NCBI GenBank assembly: GCA_002426755.1
Contig: DINI01000019.1
Coordinates: 269,033 to 307,380, forward strand
Reading direction: 5' to 3'
Source: Flavobacteriaceae bacterium UBA5544
GTDB lineage: Bacteria; Bacteroidota; Bacteroidia; Flavobacteriales; Flavobacteriaceae
DNA length: 38,348 bases
The position numbers and the translations under genes are program-made. Below the pieces are notes generated by a model. The model was not told where the DNA came from. It ran no database searches and worked only from the letters and a program-made list of their open reading frames with translations. Positions 30,746 to 38,348 of the stretch are shown piece by piece. Every line of letters begins with the position of its first letter. Within the stretch, counting starts at the first letter, position 1.

Positions 30746-32791
30746 ATGAATAGATTTTTACTGACAATTACGATTTGTTTAGTGTCTTTTATGTTAAAAG
30801 CACAGAGTTTCGACTCGTGCACTCAAGCCTTGAATTCGACCACAATTACCGAAGGAACCTATCAAGTTGGCGCCATCAATGGAAATATACCACCAATTTT
30901 TTGTGATGGTAGTGCTGGAGGCTCTATCACAGCTGGGGAATGGATAAAATATATCCCAACGGATGATTATACCGTTACCATAAGTTCTGATCTAACATCG
31001 AATGTTAGCAAAGACACAAACTTTCAAGTATTGACGGGCAGTTGTGGAGCATTAACCTGTGTGACTTGGGATGATGATTCTGGGATTAGAACTGGAGCAA
31101 ATACAAATTCATATTTATCAGTTGCCACCTTCTTGGTTTATGCTGGACAGACCTATTATATTATTTGGGACAACAAATGGTCCAATTGTAGCAATTTTGA
31201 ATTCACCTTGAAAGAAGATCCTTTTGTGAACAAACCAGCACATTCCATTTCATTTGTGCAGCAAAATGTCTTTGCGTCAGGTTCGGACAGAGCGATGGTA
31301 GATATGAATGGTGATTTTCTTGACGATTTAGTGTCTATTAATCAATCGAACATCAATATCAATTATCAATTACCTACAGGAGGGTTTAATAGCGTAAACA
31401 TCTCTACAACGCCCGCTACTTTTCAGCCATCCTGGAGTTTAGCTGCAGGAGATTGGGATGCAAACGGTTACAACGATTTACTTTATGGCGATGGTTTTGG
31501 AGTTACTTTTATGAGAGCAAATTCCAATGGAACTGCCTATACACAAATTTCTGGCCCTGAAGATGTGTTTTCACAGCGTTCAAATTTTGTTGACATCAAT
31601 AATGACGGCCATCTTGATGCTTTTGTTTGCCATGACACAAATCCTAGTGTTTCTTATATAAACGATGGCCAAGGCAATTTAATATTCACAAATTCCAATG
31701 GCCTAGGGAATTATGCTTCTGGTGGAAATTATGCCTCAACATGGGTTGACTTTGATAATGACGGAGATGTTGACATGTTTATGGCGAAATGCGGCGGAAA
31801 CGAAGCAAGAAGAACCAACCAGCTTTACAGGAATAATGGCAATGGTACCTTTACAGAGATTGGCGCTTCTTCAGGATTAGCTGATATTATCCAAACTTGG
31901 TCTGCGGCTTGGGGAGATTACGACAATGATGGAGACATGGATGTATATGTCGGCTCCAGCACAAGATATGACCACAAATTAATGCGTAATAACGGCGACG
32001 GTACTTTTACAGATGTTACCTCATTGGCCAATATTGGAACTGCTAAAATAGGCCATGAGAACATACCTGGAGATTTTGATAATGATGGGAATTTAGATAT
32101 CTATTCGAACGGATCTATCCTTTTTGGAGAGGGAGATTTAAGCTTTACTGTGAATAGCTCCCCCACGATTCCATCAACAGGCTGCATAGGGGATTTGAAC
32201 AATGATGGGTTTTTGGATTTCTTTTATGGAAGCATTTACACAAACAGTTCAAACAGTAATAATTGGATTAAAATTGCAACTGTTGGCGATACTGAAGGAG
32301 GTCATAGCAACAAGAACGGGATTGGCGCTCGTGTTGAAATAAACACCGATTCAGGAACTCAAATTAGAGATGTAAGAAGTGGTGAAGGATTTAGGTTTAT
32401 GCACAGTTTAAATACACACTTCGGAATAGGCGCAAATACCACAATCAACTATGTAAAGGTGACTTGGCCTTCAGGAATTGTGGACACCATTCTAAATCCA
32501 AATATCAATGAATTATTGATCATCAATGAAGGTTTGACCTTGAGCACAAATGAATCTTTTGTAACCGATTTGATTTTATATCCAAATCCTACCAAGTCCG
32601 TTTTAAATTTAAATACTCTGCAAAATCTTTCCGATTCTATTGTCACTATTTTTGATATGAATGGTAAGCGTGTTTTAAATACAAAACTAACTTCGAATTC
32701 CATCGACGTATCAAAGTTAGAGTCTGGATTTTATATTCTTAAGTTAATGTCTGGAAACTCAATTAAAAACCAAAAGTTTATCAAGCAATAA
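30746..32791 (+). CDS. FG-GAP/ASPIC-UnbV protein with T9SS sorting domain (cassette copy 1)
   Basis: 681 residues. A signal peptide (to about 20, MLKAQ) is followed by a beta-sandwich domain (about 21-160) rich in Cys and Thr. An FG-GAP/VCBS propeller region (about 170-510) has calcium-type loops such as DINNDGHLDAF, DFDNDGDVDMF and DYDNDGDMDVY. An ASPIC/UnbV domain follows (about 515-595, NGIGARVEI, IRDVRSGEGFRF, HFGIG, VTWPSG). A type A T9SS C-terminal domain ends the protein (LYPNPTKSVLNL, FDMNGKRVL, GFYILKL, KFIKQ). It should be secreted and attached at the cell surface. The ASPIC/CRTAC1-like group is of unknown function. It is probably the surface partner of the preceding dihaem lipoprotein. 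Confidence 0.85.
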   Translation: MNRFLLTITICLVSFMLKAQSFDSCTQALNSTTITEGTYQVGAINGNIPPIFCDGSAGGSITAGEWIKYIPTDDYTVTISSDLTSNVSKDTNFQVLTGSCGALTCVTWDDDSGIRTGANTNSYLSVATFLVYAGQTYYIIWDNKWSNCSNFEFTLKEDPFVNKPAHSISFVQQNVFASGSDRAMVDMNGDFLDDLVSINQSNININYQLPTGGFNSVNISTTPATFQPSWSLAAGDWDANGYNDLLYGDGFGVTFMRANSNGTAYTQISGPEDVFSQRSNFVDINNDGHLDAFVCHDTNPSVSYINDGQGNLIFTNSNGLGNYASGGNYASTWVDFDNDGDVDMFMAKCGGNEARRTNQLYRNNGNGTFTEIGASSGLADIIQTWSAAWGDYDNDGDMDVYVGSSTRYDHKLMRNNGDGTFTDVTSLANIGTAKIGHENIPGDFDNDGNLDIYSNGSILFGEGDLSFTVNSSPTIPSTGCIGDLNNDGFLDFFYGSIYTNSSNSNNWIKIATVGDTEGGHSNKNGIGARVEINTDSGTQIRDVRSGEGFRFMHSLNTHFGIGANTTINYVKVTWPSGIVDTILNPNINELLIINEGLTLSTNESFVTDLILYPNPTKSVLNLNTLQNLSDSIVTIFDMNGKRVLNTKLTSNSIDVSKLESGFYILKLMSGNSIKNQKFIKQ

Positions 32792-32805
32792 TTTACAGAC
32801 CATAC

Positions 32806-32843
32806 AAAAACCTTTTAAACCACTATCTTAAGAGGTTTTTTTT
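32806..32843 (+). terminator. Terminator of cassette copy 1
   Basis: A 13-base-pair stem (32806-32818 with 32828-32840, one G-T pair), 9-base loop, then a T run. It makes each cassette a separate transcription unit. The remaining bases up to 33004 are AT-rich with no clear TAnnTTTG. Confidence 0.75.
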
Positions 32844-33004
32844 ATGAATCATTTTTGTAGGTAGGAAGACACTCATCATAAATGTTATATTCTAAAAGGC
32901 AACCTAACAACTCAAAAAACAGTATTGTTTAATTGAAAAAATTTTATAAATTACTATAAAATCATATCTATAAAACAACATTTACAACTTGTTGTCTCTT
33001 TATT

Positions 33005-34378
33005 ATGAAACCAAAAAACATTTCATTATTAAGAATAGGTTTATTATTTGTCTTATTATGTTCTTGTGATTCAGATAATGAATACGTTCCGCTTACCATT
33101 CAAACAAATCCAGATGTCGTGAATGGCTTTGCCAATATGCCTATTGAAATTAACGTTTTTGCGAATGATGTCAATATCCCTGCCAATGGAGTTTTAGAAT
33201 TAAGTTCTCCTAATCACGGTACCGTTTCGATTTATGACATAAACACCACACCCTTCATCATCAACGATGATGTTGTTATATATACGCCAACTGCCAATTA
33301 CACCGGTCAGGACTCATTTGAATATACGATTTGCCCTAACAATGATTCCACCTTATGTGAAACTGAAACTGTTACCATAACTCTGACCTCAAACTCCACC
33401 GTCATATTCGATTTAAATGAGGTGCCATACACAACATTGTCAGAATATCATTTTTTTGAAGGTGCATTGAAAGATTTGAACCCTGTCAATGGGGTTCTGC
33501 CCTACGATTTAAACTCTCCGCTTTTCAGTGATTATGCACACAAAAAACGATTTGTTTGGATGCCTTTTAATGTTGCGGCAAGCTATGTGAATGATTATAG
33601 TCCACTCAACTTTCCAACAGGATCCGTTCTAATCAAGAATTTTTACTATGAAAATATCTTGCCCAACCTTAACTCTAAAATTTTAGAAACCCGGCTCATG
33701 TATAAAAAAGAAGACGGGTGGCATTTTGCAAAATATGTCTGGAACGATGAGCAAACCGAAGCCACATTCAGCAACGAGGGTTCTTTTGTTAATTTAAGCT
33801 GGCTCGAAGGAAATCAGACAAAAACAACCAATTATAGAATTCCTTCACAAGCAGAATGCTTTACCTGCCACAATAAATTTGGAACACCTTTACCAATTGG
33901 GCCAAAACCTCAAAATTTAAATAAAAACTATAACTATACAGATGAAACCTCTAACCAATTGAGTAAATGGATTAGCCTTGGCTATCTTGAAAATAATTTG
34001 CCACCCTCCATAGTTTCAACTGTCGATTGGGCAGATGAATCGCAGCCTTTGGATACACGTGTTAGGTCCTATTTAGACATTAACTGTGCACATTGTCATT
34101 CGGAACAGAGCTATTGCGAGTATAGACCAATGCGTTTTGCATTCAATGAAAATGATGATGATACCAATATAGGGATTTGTGTTACTCCAGATACTCAAGT
34201 AGCTCCTTATACAAAAATTATTGTGCCAAATAATATTGGCTTATCTTTATTACATTTCAGAATAAGTACAACACAAGAGCAATATCGAATGCCTCTTTTG
34301 GGAAGAACCATAAAACATGAGGAGGGCGTTCGTTTAATTGAACAATGGATTAACTCGTTAACAAGTCAATGCAATTAA
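33005..34378 (+). CDS. Dihaem c-type cytochrome lipoprotein with Ig-like domain (cassette copy 2)
   Basis: 457 residues. The lipoprotein signal ends at Cys21 (LLFVLLCSC) and is followed by acidic DSDNE, compatible with surface export. Unlike copy 1 it has a cadherin/Ig-like domain (about 30-128: FANDVNIPANGVLELSSPNHG, YTPTANYTGQDSFEYTI). The dihaem domain (about 133-457) keeps CFTCH and CAHCH, the YRMPLLGR Met segment, and the extra Cys positions of copy 1, including the C-terminal Cys-Asn. The added domain suggests different partner or surface contacts. An FG-GAP/T9SS gene starts 15 bases after the stop. Confidence 0.82.
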   Translation: MKPKNISLLRIGLLFVLLCSCDSDNEYVPLTIQTNPDVVNGFANMPIEINVFANDVNIPANGVLELSSPNHGTVSIYDINTTPFIINDDVVIYTPTANYTGQDSFEYTICPNNDSTLCETETVTITLTSNSTVIFDLNEVPYTTLSEYHFFEGALKDLNPVNGVLPYDLNSPLFSDYAHKKRFVWMPFNVAASYVNDYSPLNFPTGSVLIKNFYYENILPNLNSKILETRLMYKKEDGWHFAKYVWNDEQTEATFSNEGSFVNLSWLEGNQTKTTNYRIPSQAECFTCHNKFGTPLPIGPKPQNLNKNYNYTDETSNQLSKWISLGYLENNLPPSIVSTVDWADESQPLDTRVRSYLDINCAHCHSEQSYCEYRPMRFAFNENDDDTNIGICVTPDTQVAPYTKIIVPNNIGLSLLHFRISTTQEQYRMPLLGRTIKHEEGVRLIEQWINSLTSQCN

Positions 34379-34393
34379 TTAATTTCTCATACT

Positions 34394-36793
34394 ATGAAAA
34401 AAATTACCCTCTTTTTAATTTTTATGCTTACAGTTTGCGGTTTGCAAGCGCAAGTGCTGAATGAACCGGCAAATTGGCCCAATATTAATTGGACAATTAC
34501 GGGAAGCTATTTAACCGACCCAACAGTCTTTGAAGCTAACCCAACAACATCCTCAAACTTTGCCTATGATGATGACGATGCACTACAAGGACATTCAGAC
34601 CTTATTGCTGCAGAATCTCCAATAATCAACTTAACTGCTGCTCATACAGCTGGAGAAACTTGGATTTCAATTAATACCCTTTACGTCTATAATAAAATCA
34701 ATGAGATGCTAAAAGTGCAATATTGGAACGCTTCCAACAGCACTTGGGTGGATTGGGGAAGTGCATTTTCAGGAACACCAAATGCTCCAAATAATAATTA
34801 TTGTAGCGGCACAAAAATCAATGTGTCTCTAGATGTTTTGGATATAGATTCATTTAACGCCACGCAATTATCTAATTTCAGATATCGTTTACTATTTGAT
34901 GATAACGGCTCTTGGGGTTGGGGATTTTGTTTTGATTCTCCAACAATTTCATCTCAAGTCCCACCTGCATGCCCAAACATTAGCAATTTATCCGTTTCAA
35001 ACATCAATGTTAATTCAGCTAATGTGAGTTGGCAACCTGGAAGTTCTGACTCCTCTTGGGAAATAGCAGTACAAGCTCCTGGAGAAGGATTACCTACCGG
35101 TCCAGGCGATCCAACATCTACTAACAATCCACACCTTCTTTCAGGACTCACGCAGAGCACTTCATATGAGGTTTATGTAAGAGGTAATTGTGGAAATGGT
35201 GATTTTAGTAATTGGATTGGCCCCGTAAGTTTCACGACATTATCTCCTTCAAGAGTTAATTTTATTAGACAAAATATTTCCGTTGCAGGCACCTACGACT
35301 TAACTGTTGTGGACATGAATGGTGATTTTTTGGATGATATTGTATCGGCCTCTTCAAATAATGTAGATGTATATTATCAATTAGTGGGCGGCGGATTTAA
35401 CCATGTTACCATCCCAACCCCAACCGCAAATTATTTACCAGGCTGGAGTATGGCTGCGGCTGATTTTGACAGAAATGGATATACCGATCTGCTTTATGGA
35501 AGTGGAAGTGGTGTCACTTTTATGAAAGCTAACAATGATGGTACCGGATTCGTTGAAATGTCTGGTAGTGAAAGCATCTTTTCGCAGCGTTCAAATTTTG
35601 CGGATATAAATAATGATGGTCATTTGGATGCTTTTGTTTGTCATGATATTGCTCCAAATGTCTATTATATAAATGATGGCAACGGGAATTTTACATTCCA
35701 TCAAGGTGGATTAGGAGATTATCCTTCGGGAGGTAATTATGGCTCTATTTGGATTGATTATGACAACGATAGAGATTTGGATATGTTCATTGCAAAATGT
35801 GGAGGAGAAACCGCCAGAAGGACGAACGTGATGCTTACCAACAATGGCAATGGCACTTTTACAGAAAATGCGGCTGCCTTAGGATTGGCTGACCCAATGC
35901 AAACATGGTCATCAACTTGGGGAGACTACGATAATGATGGCGACATGGACGTATTTATTGGTGGAAGTTCTGACCCTCATAAACTGATGAGAAACAATGG
36001 AAATGGTACATTTACAGATGTCACTGCAACCTCTGGAATAAGTGCGGTCACCACTTTAGGTCACGAAAGTGTAAGTTATGATTTTGATAATGATGGTTTT
36101 CTTGACGTGGCTTGCAACGGGGTTATCCTTTATGGGAAAGGTGATTTAACATTTGAGGACTTTGATTTCGATGAATTAAATTATTCTAACGGCTCTTTTG
36201 GAGACCTCAACAATGATGGTTTCGTAGATGCTTATTACAATAATATCATTTATATGAATGGTACAACTTCCAATAATTGGGTGAAAATAAATACTGTTGG
36301 AGTTCAAAGTAACATTAACGGAATTGGTGCGAGGATTGAACTTCATACCTCTGCTGGTGTTCAAATAAGAGATGTAAGAAGCGGAGAGGGATTTGAATTT
36401 ATGAGTTCATTGAATACTCATTTTGGAATTGGTACGCAAACCACCATAAACAATATCATCATCTACTGGCCATCAGGAATTATCGATAATGTTATCAATC
36501 CAAACATCAATACAACCCACACGATTGTTGAAGGACAAACATTAAGTGTTCCAGATTCGGTTTTAGAAAGCATCGTCATTCATCCCAACCCTGTGGGCAA
36601 CGTCTTGCAGATTTCAAGTCCTGTGAGCCTTAATGACAAAATTGCTACGGTTTTTGATGTCAATGGAAAACGAGTCTTAAACATGAAAATGGAAACTGAT
36701 GGCATTGATGTTTCAGCATTACAAAGTGGAATTTATTTTTTAAGATTGGAATCCAACGGAACGTCGGTTCAGAAAAAATTCATAAAAAAATAA
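34394..36793 (+). CDS. FG-GAP/ASPIC-UnbV protein with Fn3 and T9SS domains (cassette copy 2)
   Basis: 799 residues. After the signal peptide (to CGLQAQ) comes a jelly-roll-like domain (about 20-195), a fibronectin type III domain (about 196-290, ANVSWQPGSSDSSWEIAV and TSYEVYVRGNC), FG-GAP repeats (about 295-640: DINNDGHLDAF, DYDNDGDMDVF, DLNNDGFVDAY), an ASPIC/UnbV domain (about 645-715, NGIGARIEL, HFGIG, IYWPSG) and a T9SS type A C-terminal domain (IHPNPVGNVLQI, FDVNGKRVL, KFIKK). From the FG-GAP region on it aligns closely with copy 1, but its N-terminal domains are unrelated to those of copy 1. Function unknown; a surface-bound partner of the dihaem lipoprotein is inferred. Confidence 0.85.
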   Translation: MKKITLFLIFMLTVCGLQAQVLNEPANWPNINWTITGSYLTDPTVFEANPTTSSNFAYDDDDALQGHSDLIAAESPIINLTAAHTAGETWISINTLYVYNKINEMLKVQYWNASNSTWVDWGSAFSGTPNAPNNNYCSGTKINVSLDVLDIDSFNATQLSNFRYRLLFDDNGSWGWGFCFDSPTISSQVPPACPNISNLSVSNINVNSANVSWQPGSSDSSWEIAVQAPGEGLPTGPGDPTSTNNPHLLSGLTQSTSYEVYVRGNCGNGDFSNWIGPVSFTTLSPSRVNFIRQNISVAGTYDLTVVDMNGDFLDDIVSASSNNVDVYYQLVGGGFNHVTIPTPTANYLPGWSMAAADFDRNGYTDLLYGSGSGVTFMKANNDGTGFVEMSGSESIFSQRSNFADINNDGHLDAFVCHDIAPNVYYINDGNGNFTFHQGGLGDYPSGGNYGSIWIDYDNDRDLDMFIAKCGGETARRTNVMLTNNGNGTFTENAAALGLADPMQTWSSTWGDYDNDGDMDVFIGGSSDPHKLMRNNGNGTFTDVTATSGISAVTTLGHESVSYDFDNDGFLDVACNGVILYGKGDLTFEDFDFDELNYSNGSFGDLNNDGFVDAYYNNIIYMNGTTSNNWVKINTVGVQSNINGIGARIELHTSAGVQIRDVRSGEGFEFMSSLNTHFGIGTQTTINNIIIYWPSGIIDNVINPNINTTHTIVEGQTLSVPDSVLESIVIHPNPVGNVLQISSPVSLNDKIATVFDVNGKRVLNMKMETDGIDVSALQSGIYFLRLESNGTSVQKKFIKK

Positions 36794-36814
36794 CGATAAA
36801 AATGTCCTACCTAT

Positions 36815-36847
36815 AAAAAGCCGTTCCTCTTGCGAACGGTTTTTTTA
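36815..36847 (+). terminator. Terminator of cassette copy 2
   Basis: CCGTTC (36821-36826), 7-base loop, GAACGG (36834-36839), extended by an A-rich/T-rich flank and a run of seven T. It abuts the promoter of the ABC gene. Confidence 0.85.
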
Positions 36848-36850
36848 TGG

Positions 36851-36858
36851 TATTTTTG
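36851..36858 (+). promoter_or_regulatory. -7 promoter element of the ABC ATPase gene, close to the start codon
   Basis: TATTTTTG, a perfect TAnnTTTG, ends only 4 bases before the ATG at 36863. With the usual spacing the transcript would begin at or next to the start codon, so the mRNA may be leaderless. Confidence 0.5.
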
Positions 36859-36862
36859 CACC

Positions 36863-37774
36863 ATGTTGCGCGTTAAAAATCTTTCATTCACATATTCGAA
36901 AACACCTGTTTTAGAACACATTGATTTTTCTGTCAATATAGGTGAACACCTTTCTATTATTGGTGAAAGTGGCTCGGGAAAATCAACATTGCTGAAATTA
37001 ATCTATGGTGAATATGATTTGAGTGAAGGTCAAATTTTTTGGAAAGATATCGAAATTCTTGGTCCAAAATTCAACTTGATTGTGGGTTACGATTTTATGA
37101 AATATGTGTCACAGGAATTTGATTTGATGCCTTTCATATCAGTGGAGGAAAACATTGGAAAACACTTGTCTAATTTCTTTCCCGAAGAAAAAAATGAACG
37201 AGTAAAAGAACTTTTGGATATCGTTGAATTAAATGAGTTTGCGAAAATCAAAGTCAAGAATTTAAGTGGTGGACAAAAACAGCGTGTGGCTTTGGCAAGG
37301 GCATTAGCCAAACAACCCGAAATTCTATTATTGGATGAACCTTTCAGCCATATCGATAATTTCAAAAAACAATCGCTTCGCAGAAGCCTTTTCAATTATC
37401 TTAAACAAAAAAACATTACTTGCATTACGGCCACCCATGACAAAGAAGATGTTTTGGGATATGCTGATAGCATGATTGTGCTGCATGATAAAAGCATCAG
37501 TGCCAACGATTCTCCGAAAAATTTATATAAGTACCCTAAAACCTCTTTAGTTGCCTCCTTTTTTGGTGAATTTAATTTGATAAATGGTGAAATAATTTAT
37601 GCCAATCGTTTAAAAGTCGTAGAAATATCCGATTTGAAAGTCATTGTGAAACAATCCTATTTTAAAGGAAGTTACTATCTGATTGAAAGCAATTTTAATA
37701 GCGAAAATATCTTTTTTGAACATCCAAACGCCATATCAAAAAATACCGAGGTTTTTCTGGCGATTGACTTATAA
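36863..37774 (+). CDS. ABC transporter ATP-binding protein (PotA/FbpC-like)
   Basis: 303 residues from the ATG at 36863. A longer TTG frame lies in the upstream terminator. Walker A is GESGSGKST (34-42, Lys40), signature LSGGQKQRVALARAL, Walker B ILLLDEPFSH, and the switch His is in TATHDKED. After the ATPase core, about 80 residues (SLVASFFGEFNLINGEIIYANRL to the end) look like a TOBE-type regulatory domain, as in importers of iron, spermidine, molybdate or sugars. No permease or binding protein is adjacent, so the substrate is unknown. The last 6 bases overlap the end of the convergent GreA-like gene. Confidence 0.85.
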   Translation: MLRVKNLSFTYSKTPVLEHIDFSVNIGEHLSIIGESGSGKSTLLKLIYGEYDLSEGQIFWKDIEILGPKFNLIVGYDFMKYVSQEFDLMPFISVEENIGKHLSNFFPEEKNERVKELLDIVELNEFAKIKVKNLSGGQKQRVALARALAKQPEILLLDEPFSHIDNFKKQSLRRSLFNYLKQKNITCITATHDKEDVLGYADSMIVLHDKSISANDSPKNLYKYPKTSLVASFFGEFNLINGEIIYANRLKVVEISDLKVIVKQSYFKGSYYLIESNFNSENIFFEHPNAISKNTEVFLAIDL

Positions 37775-38242
37775 AGCGTCAATGATTGTAAAGCTAATGT
37801 CTCTAAAAACAATTTCGTCTCCTTGCTTTTTGCCCATTAATAATTGACCAATGGGTGTTTGTGCAGAAATGGCAAAAAAACTCTCATGTTCTATAGTAAA
37901 ATCACCAGCGCTGACCGAAATAAAATAATTGGCTTGCGTGGTAAAAACAATGCTTCCCAATCCAATTGTTTTGGAGGATTTTTCAATATTGATTTTAGAT
38001 AAAGCCTCTTTCAGTTTTTCTATTTCCGAAAGTTGTTGCCCCGCCTTTTCACGCTCCAATTGCAGCATGGCTCTTCCTGTTTCGTGCTTGTCTCCAGCAC
38101 TACTTTTGGTTTCAGAAGTCAATGATTGTTGAATTTCATTGACAGTGTCCTGAACATTCCTCAAACGGTTCTCAACAAACTCACAACATAACCGGTATAA
38201 TTGAGATTTGAGCTCCAAATTAATCTTTGTAAACCTTGTCAT
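37769..38242 (-). CDS. GreA/GreB-like transcription factor (often misnamed 3-oxoacyl-ACP synthase)
   Basis: 157 residues from the ATG at 38242. An N-terminal coiled coil (about 5-85: KSQLYRLCCEFVENRL, SSAGDKHETGRAMLQLERE, SEIEKLKEALSKI) is followed by a C-terminal FKBP-like domain (GLGSIVFTTQANYFISVS, TPIGQLLMGKKQGDEIVF). This is the GreA/GreB layout, and such proteins bind in the secondary channel of RNA polymerase. The acidic GreA tip is not conserved in the usual form, so transcript cleavage is doubtful. Automatic annotation often calls Bacteroidota members 3-oxoacyl-ACP synthase, which the sequence does not support. The start lies inside the end of the upstream gene (overlap of 23 bases). 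Confidence 0.75.
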   Translation of the reverse strand: MTRFTKINLELKSQLYRLCCEFVENRLRNVQDTVNEIQQSLTSETKSSAGDKHETGRAMLQLEREKAGQQLSEIEKLKEALSKINIEKSSKTIGLGSIVFTTQANYFISVSAGDFTIEHESFFAISAQTPIGQLLMGKKQGDEIVFRDISFTIIDAL

Positions 38243-38348
38243 AATCCAATTTACCGCCATGAAAACCCATTTGCCGAACAGTCCATGCCTTGCGCCCAGC
38301 AATGTAGGCTGAAGCAGGATTTGCTCGATATTTTCGTGGGTTTGGAAG
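38220..38348 (-). CDS. C-terminal fragment of an unidentified protein
   Basis: The frame is open from the window edge to a TAA at 38220-38222. It reads 42 residues including ASAYIAGRKAWTVRQMGFH and ending GGKLDYDKVYKD. The composition is clearly protein-like. The 5' part is outside the window and I do not recognise the family. It overlaps the start of the GreA-like gene by 23 bases, which indicates an operon with coupled translation. Confidence 0.5.
   Translation of the reverse strand, partial: LPNPRKYRANPASAYIAGRKAWTVRQMGFHGGKLDYDKVYKD

Noticed and set aside
36830..36862. TTG start 11 codons upstream for the ABC ATPase
   Set aside because: It lies in the terminator stem and T run; the fold begins at MLRVKNLSFTY.

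Overview
The window looks like a chromosome segment of a member of the Bacteroidota, most likely a (marine) Flavobacteriaceae. It is AT-rich, genes lack Shine-Dalgarno boxes, several starts are preceded by the Bacteroidota sigma-A -7 element TAnnTTTG, and the proteins are typical of the group: type IX secretion (T9SS) C-terminal domains, OmpA with thrombospondin-3 repeats, an AddAB-like nuclease pair around kbl and ompA, and a GreA-like orphan. No phage, insertion sequence or CRISPR array is visible.

Layout. 1-408 is the 3' end of a PurF-type amidotransferase. 409-991 has no protein gene but holds two near-identical, separately promoted and terminated units of about 75 nt, read here as a tandem pair of small RNAs. 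Then follow sod (-), addA-like helicase/nuclease, kbl, ompA and addB-like nuclease (+). 10.5-14.5 kb: a hybrid histidine kinase, tRNA-Ala(GGC), a universal stress protein (all -) and a GNAT acetyltransferase (+). 14.5-19.3 kb: a 32-residue membrane peptide, a 2OG-Fe(II) oxygenase, queD, an LpxH-type phosphatase, a seven-haem lipoprotein and an MFS exporter. 19.5-26 kb: recJ-osmC with a divergent AhpD-like gene, a uracil-DNA-glycosylase-like gene with a disulfide oxidoreductase, and rsmI with an unknown partner. 26-29.5 kb: tdk-alr, mscL, asd.

29.6-36.8 kb is the most accessory-looking part. It is a two-gene cassette present twice in tandem: a surface-type lipoprotein with two CxxCH haem sites (SO2930-family-like), then a T9SS-exported FG-GAP/ASPIC-UnbV protein. 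The cores are conserved between copies but the N-terminal domains differ, so the copies look paralogous and functionally diversified. They may form a cell-surface redox or binding module; the function is inference. The window ends with an ABC ATPase whose promoter nearly abuts its start codon, a GreA-like factor, and the 3' end of an unidentified gene.

Start codons were moved from the longest frame to the first plausible ATG for the histidine kinase, universal stress protein, queD, recJ, the first dihaem lipoprotein, the ABC ATPase and the GreA-like gene. All assignments come from reading motifs by eye; no database search was run.
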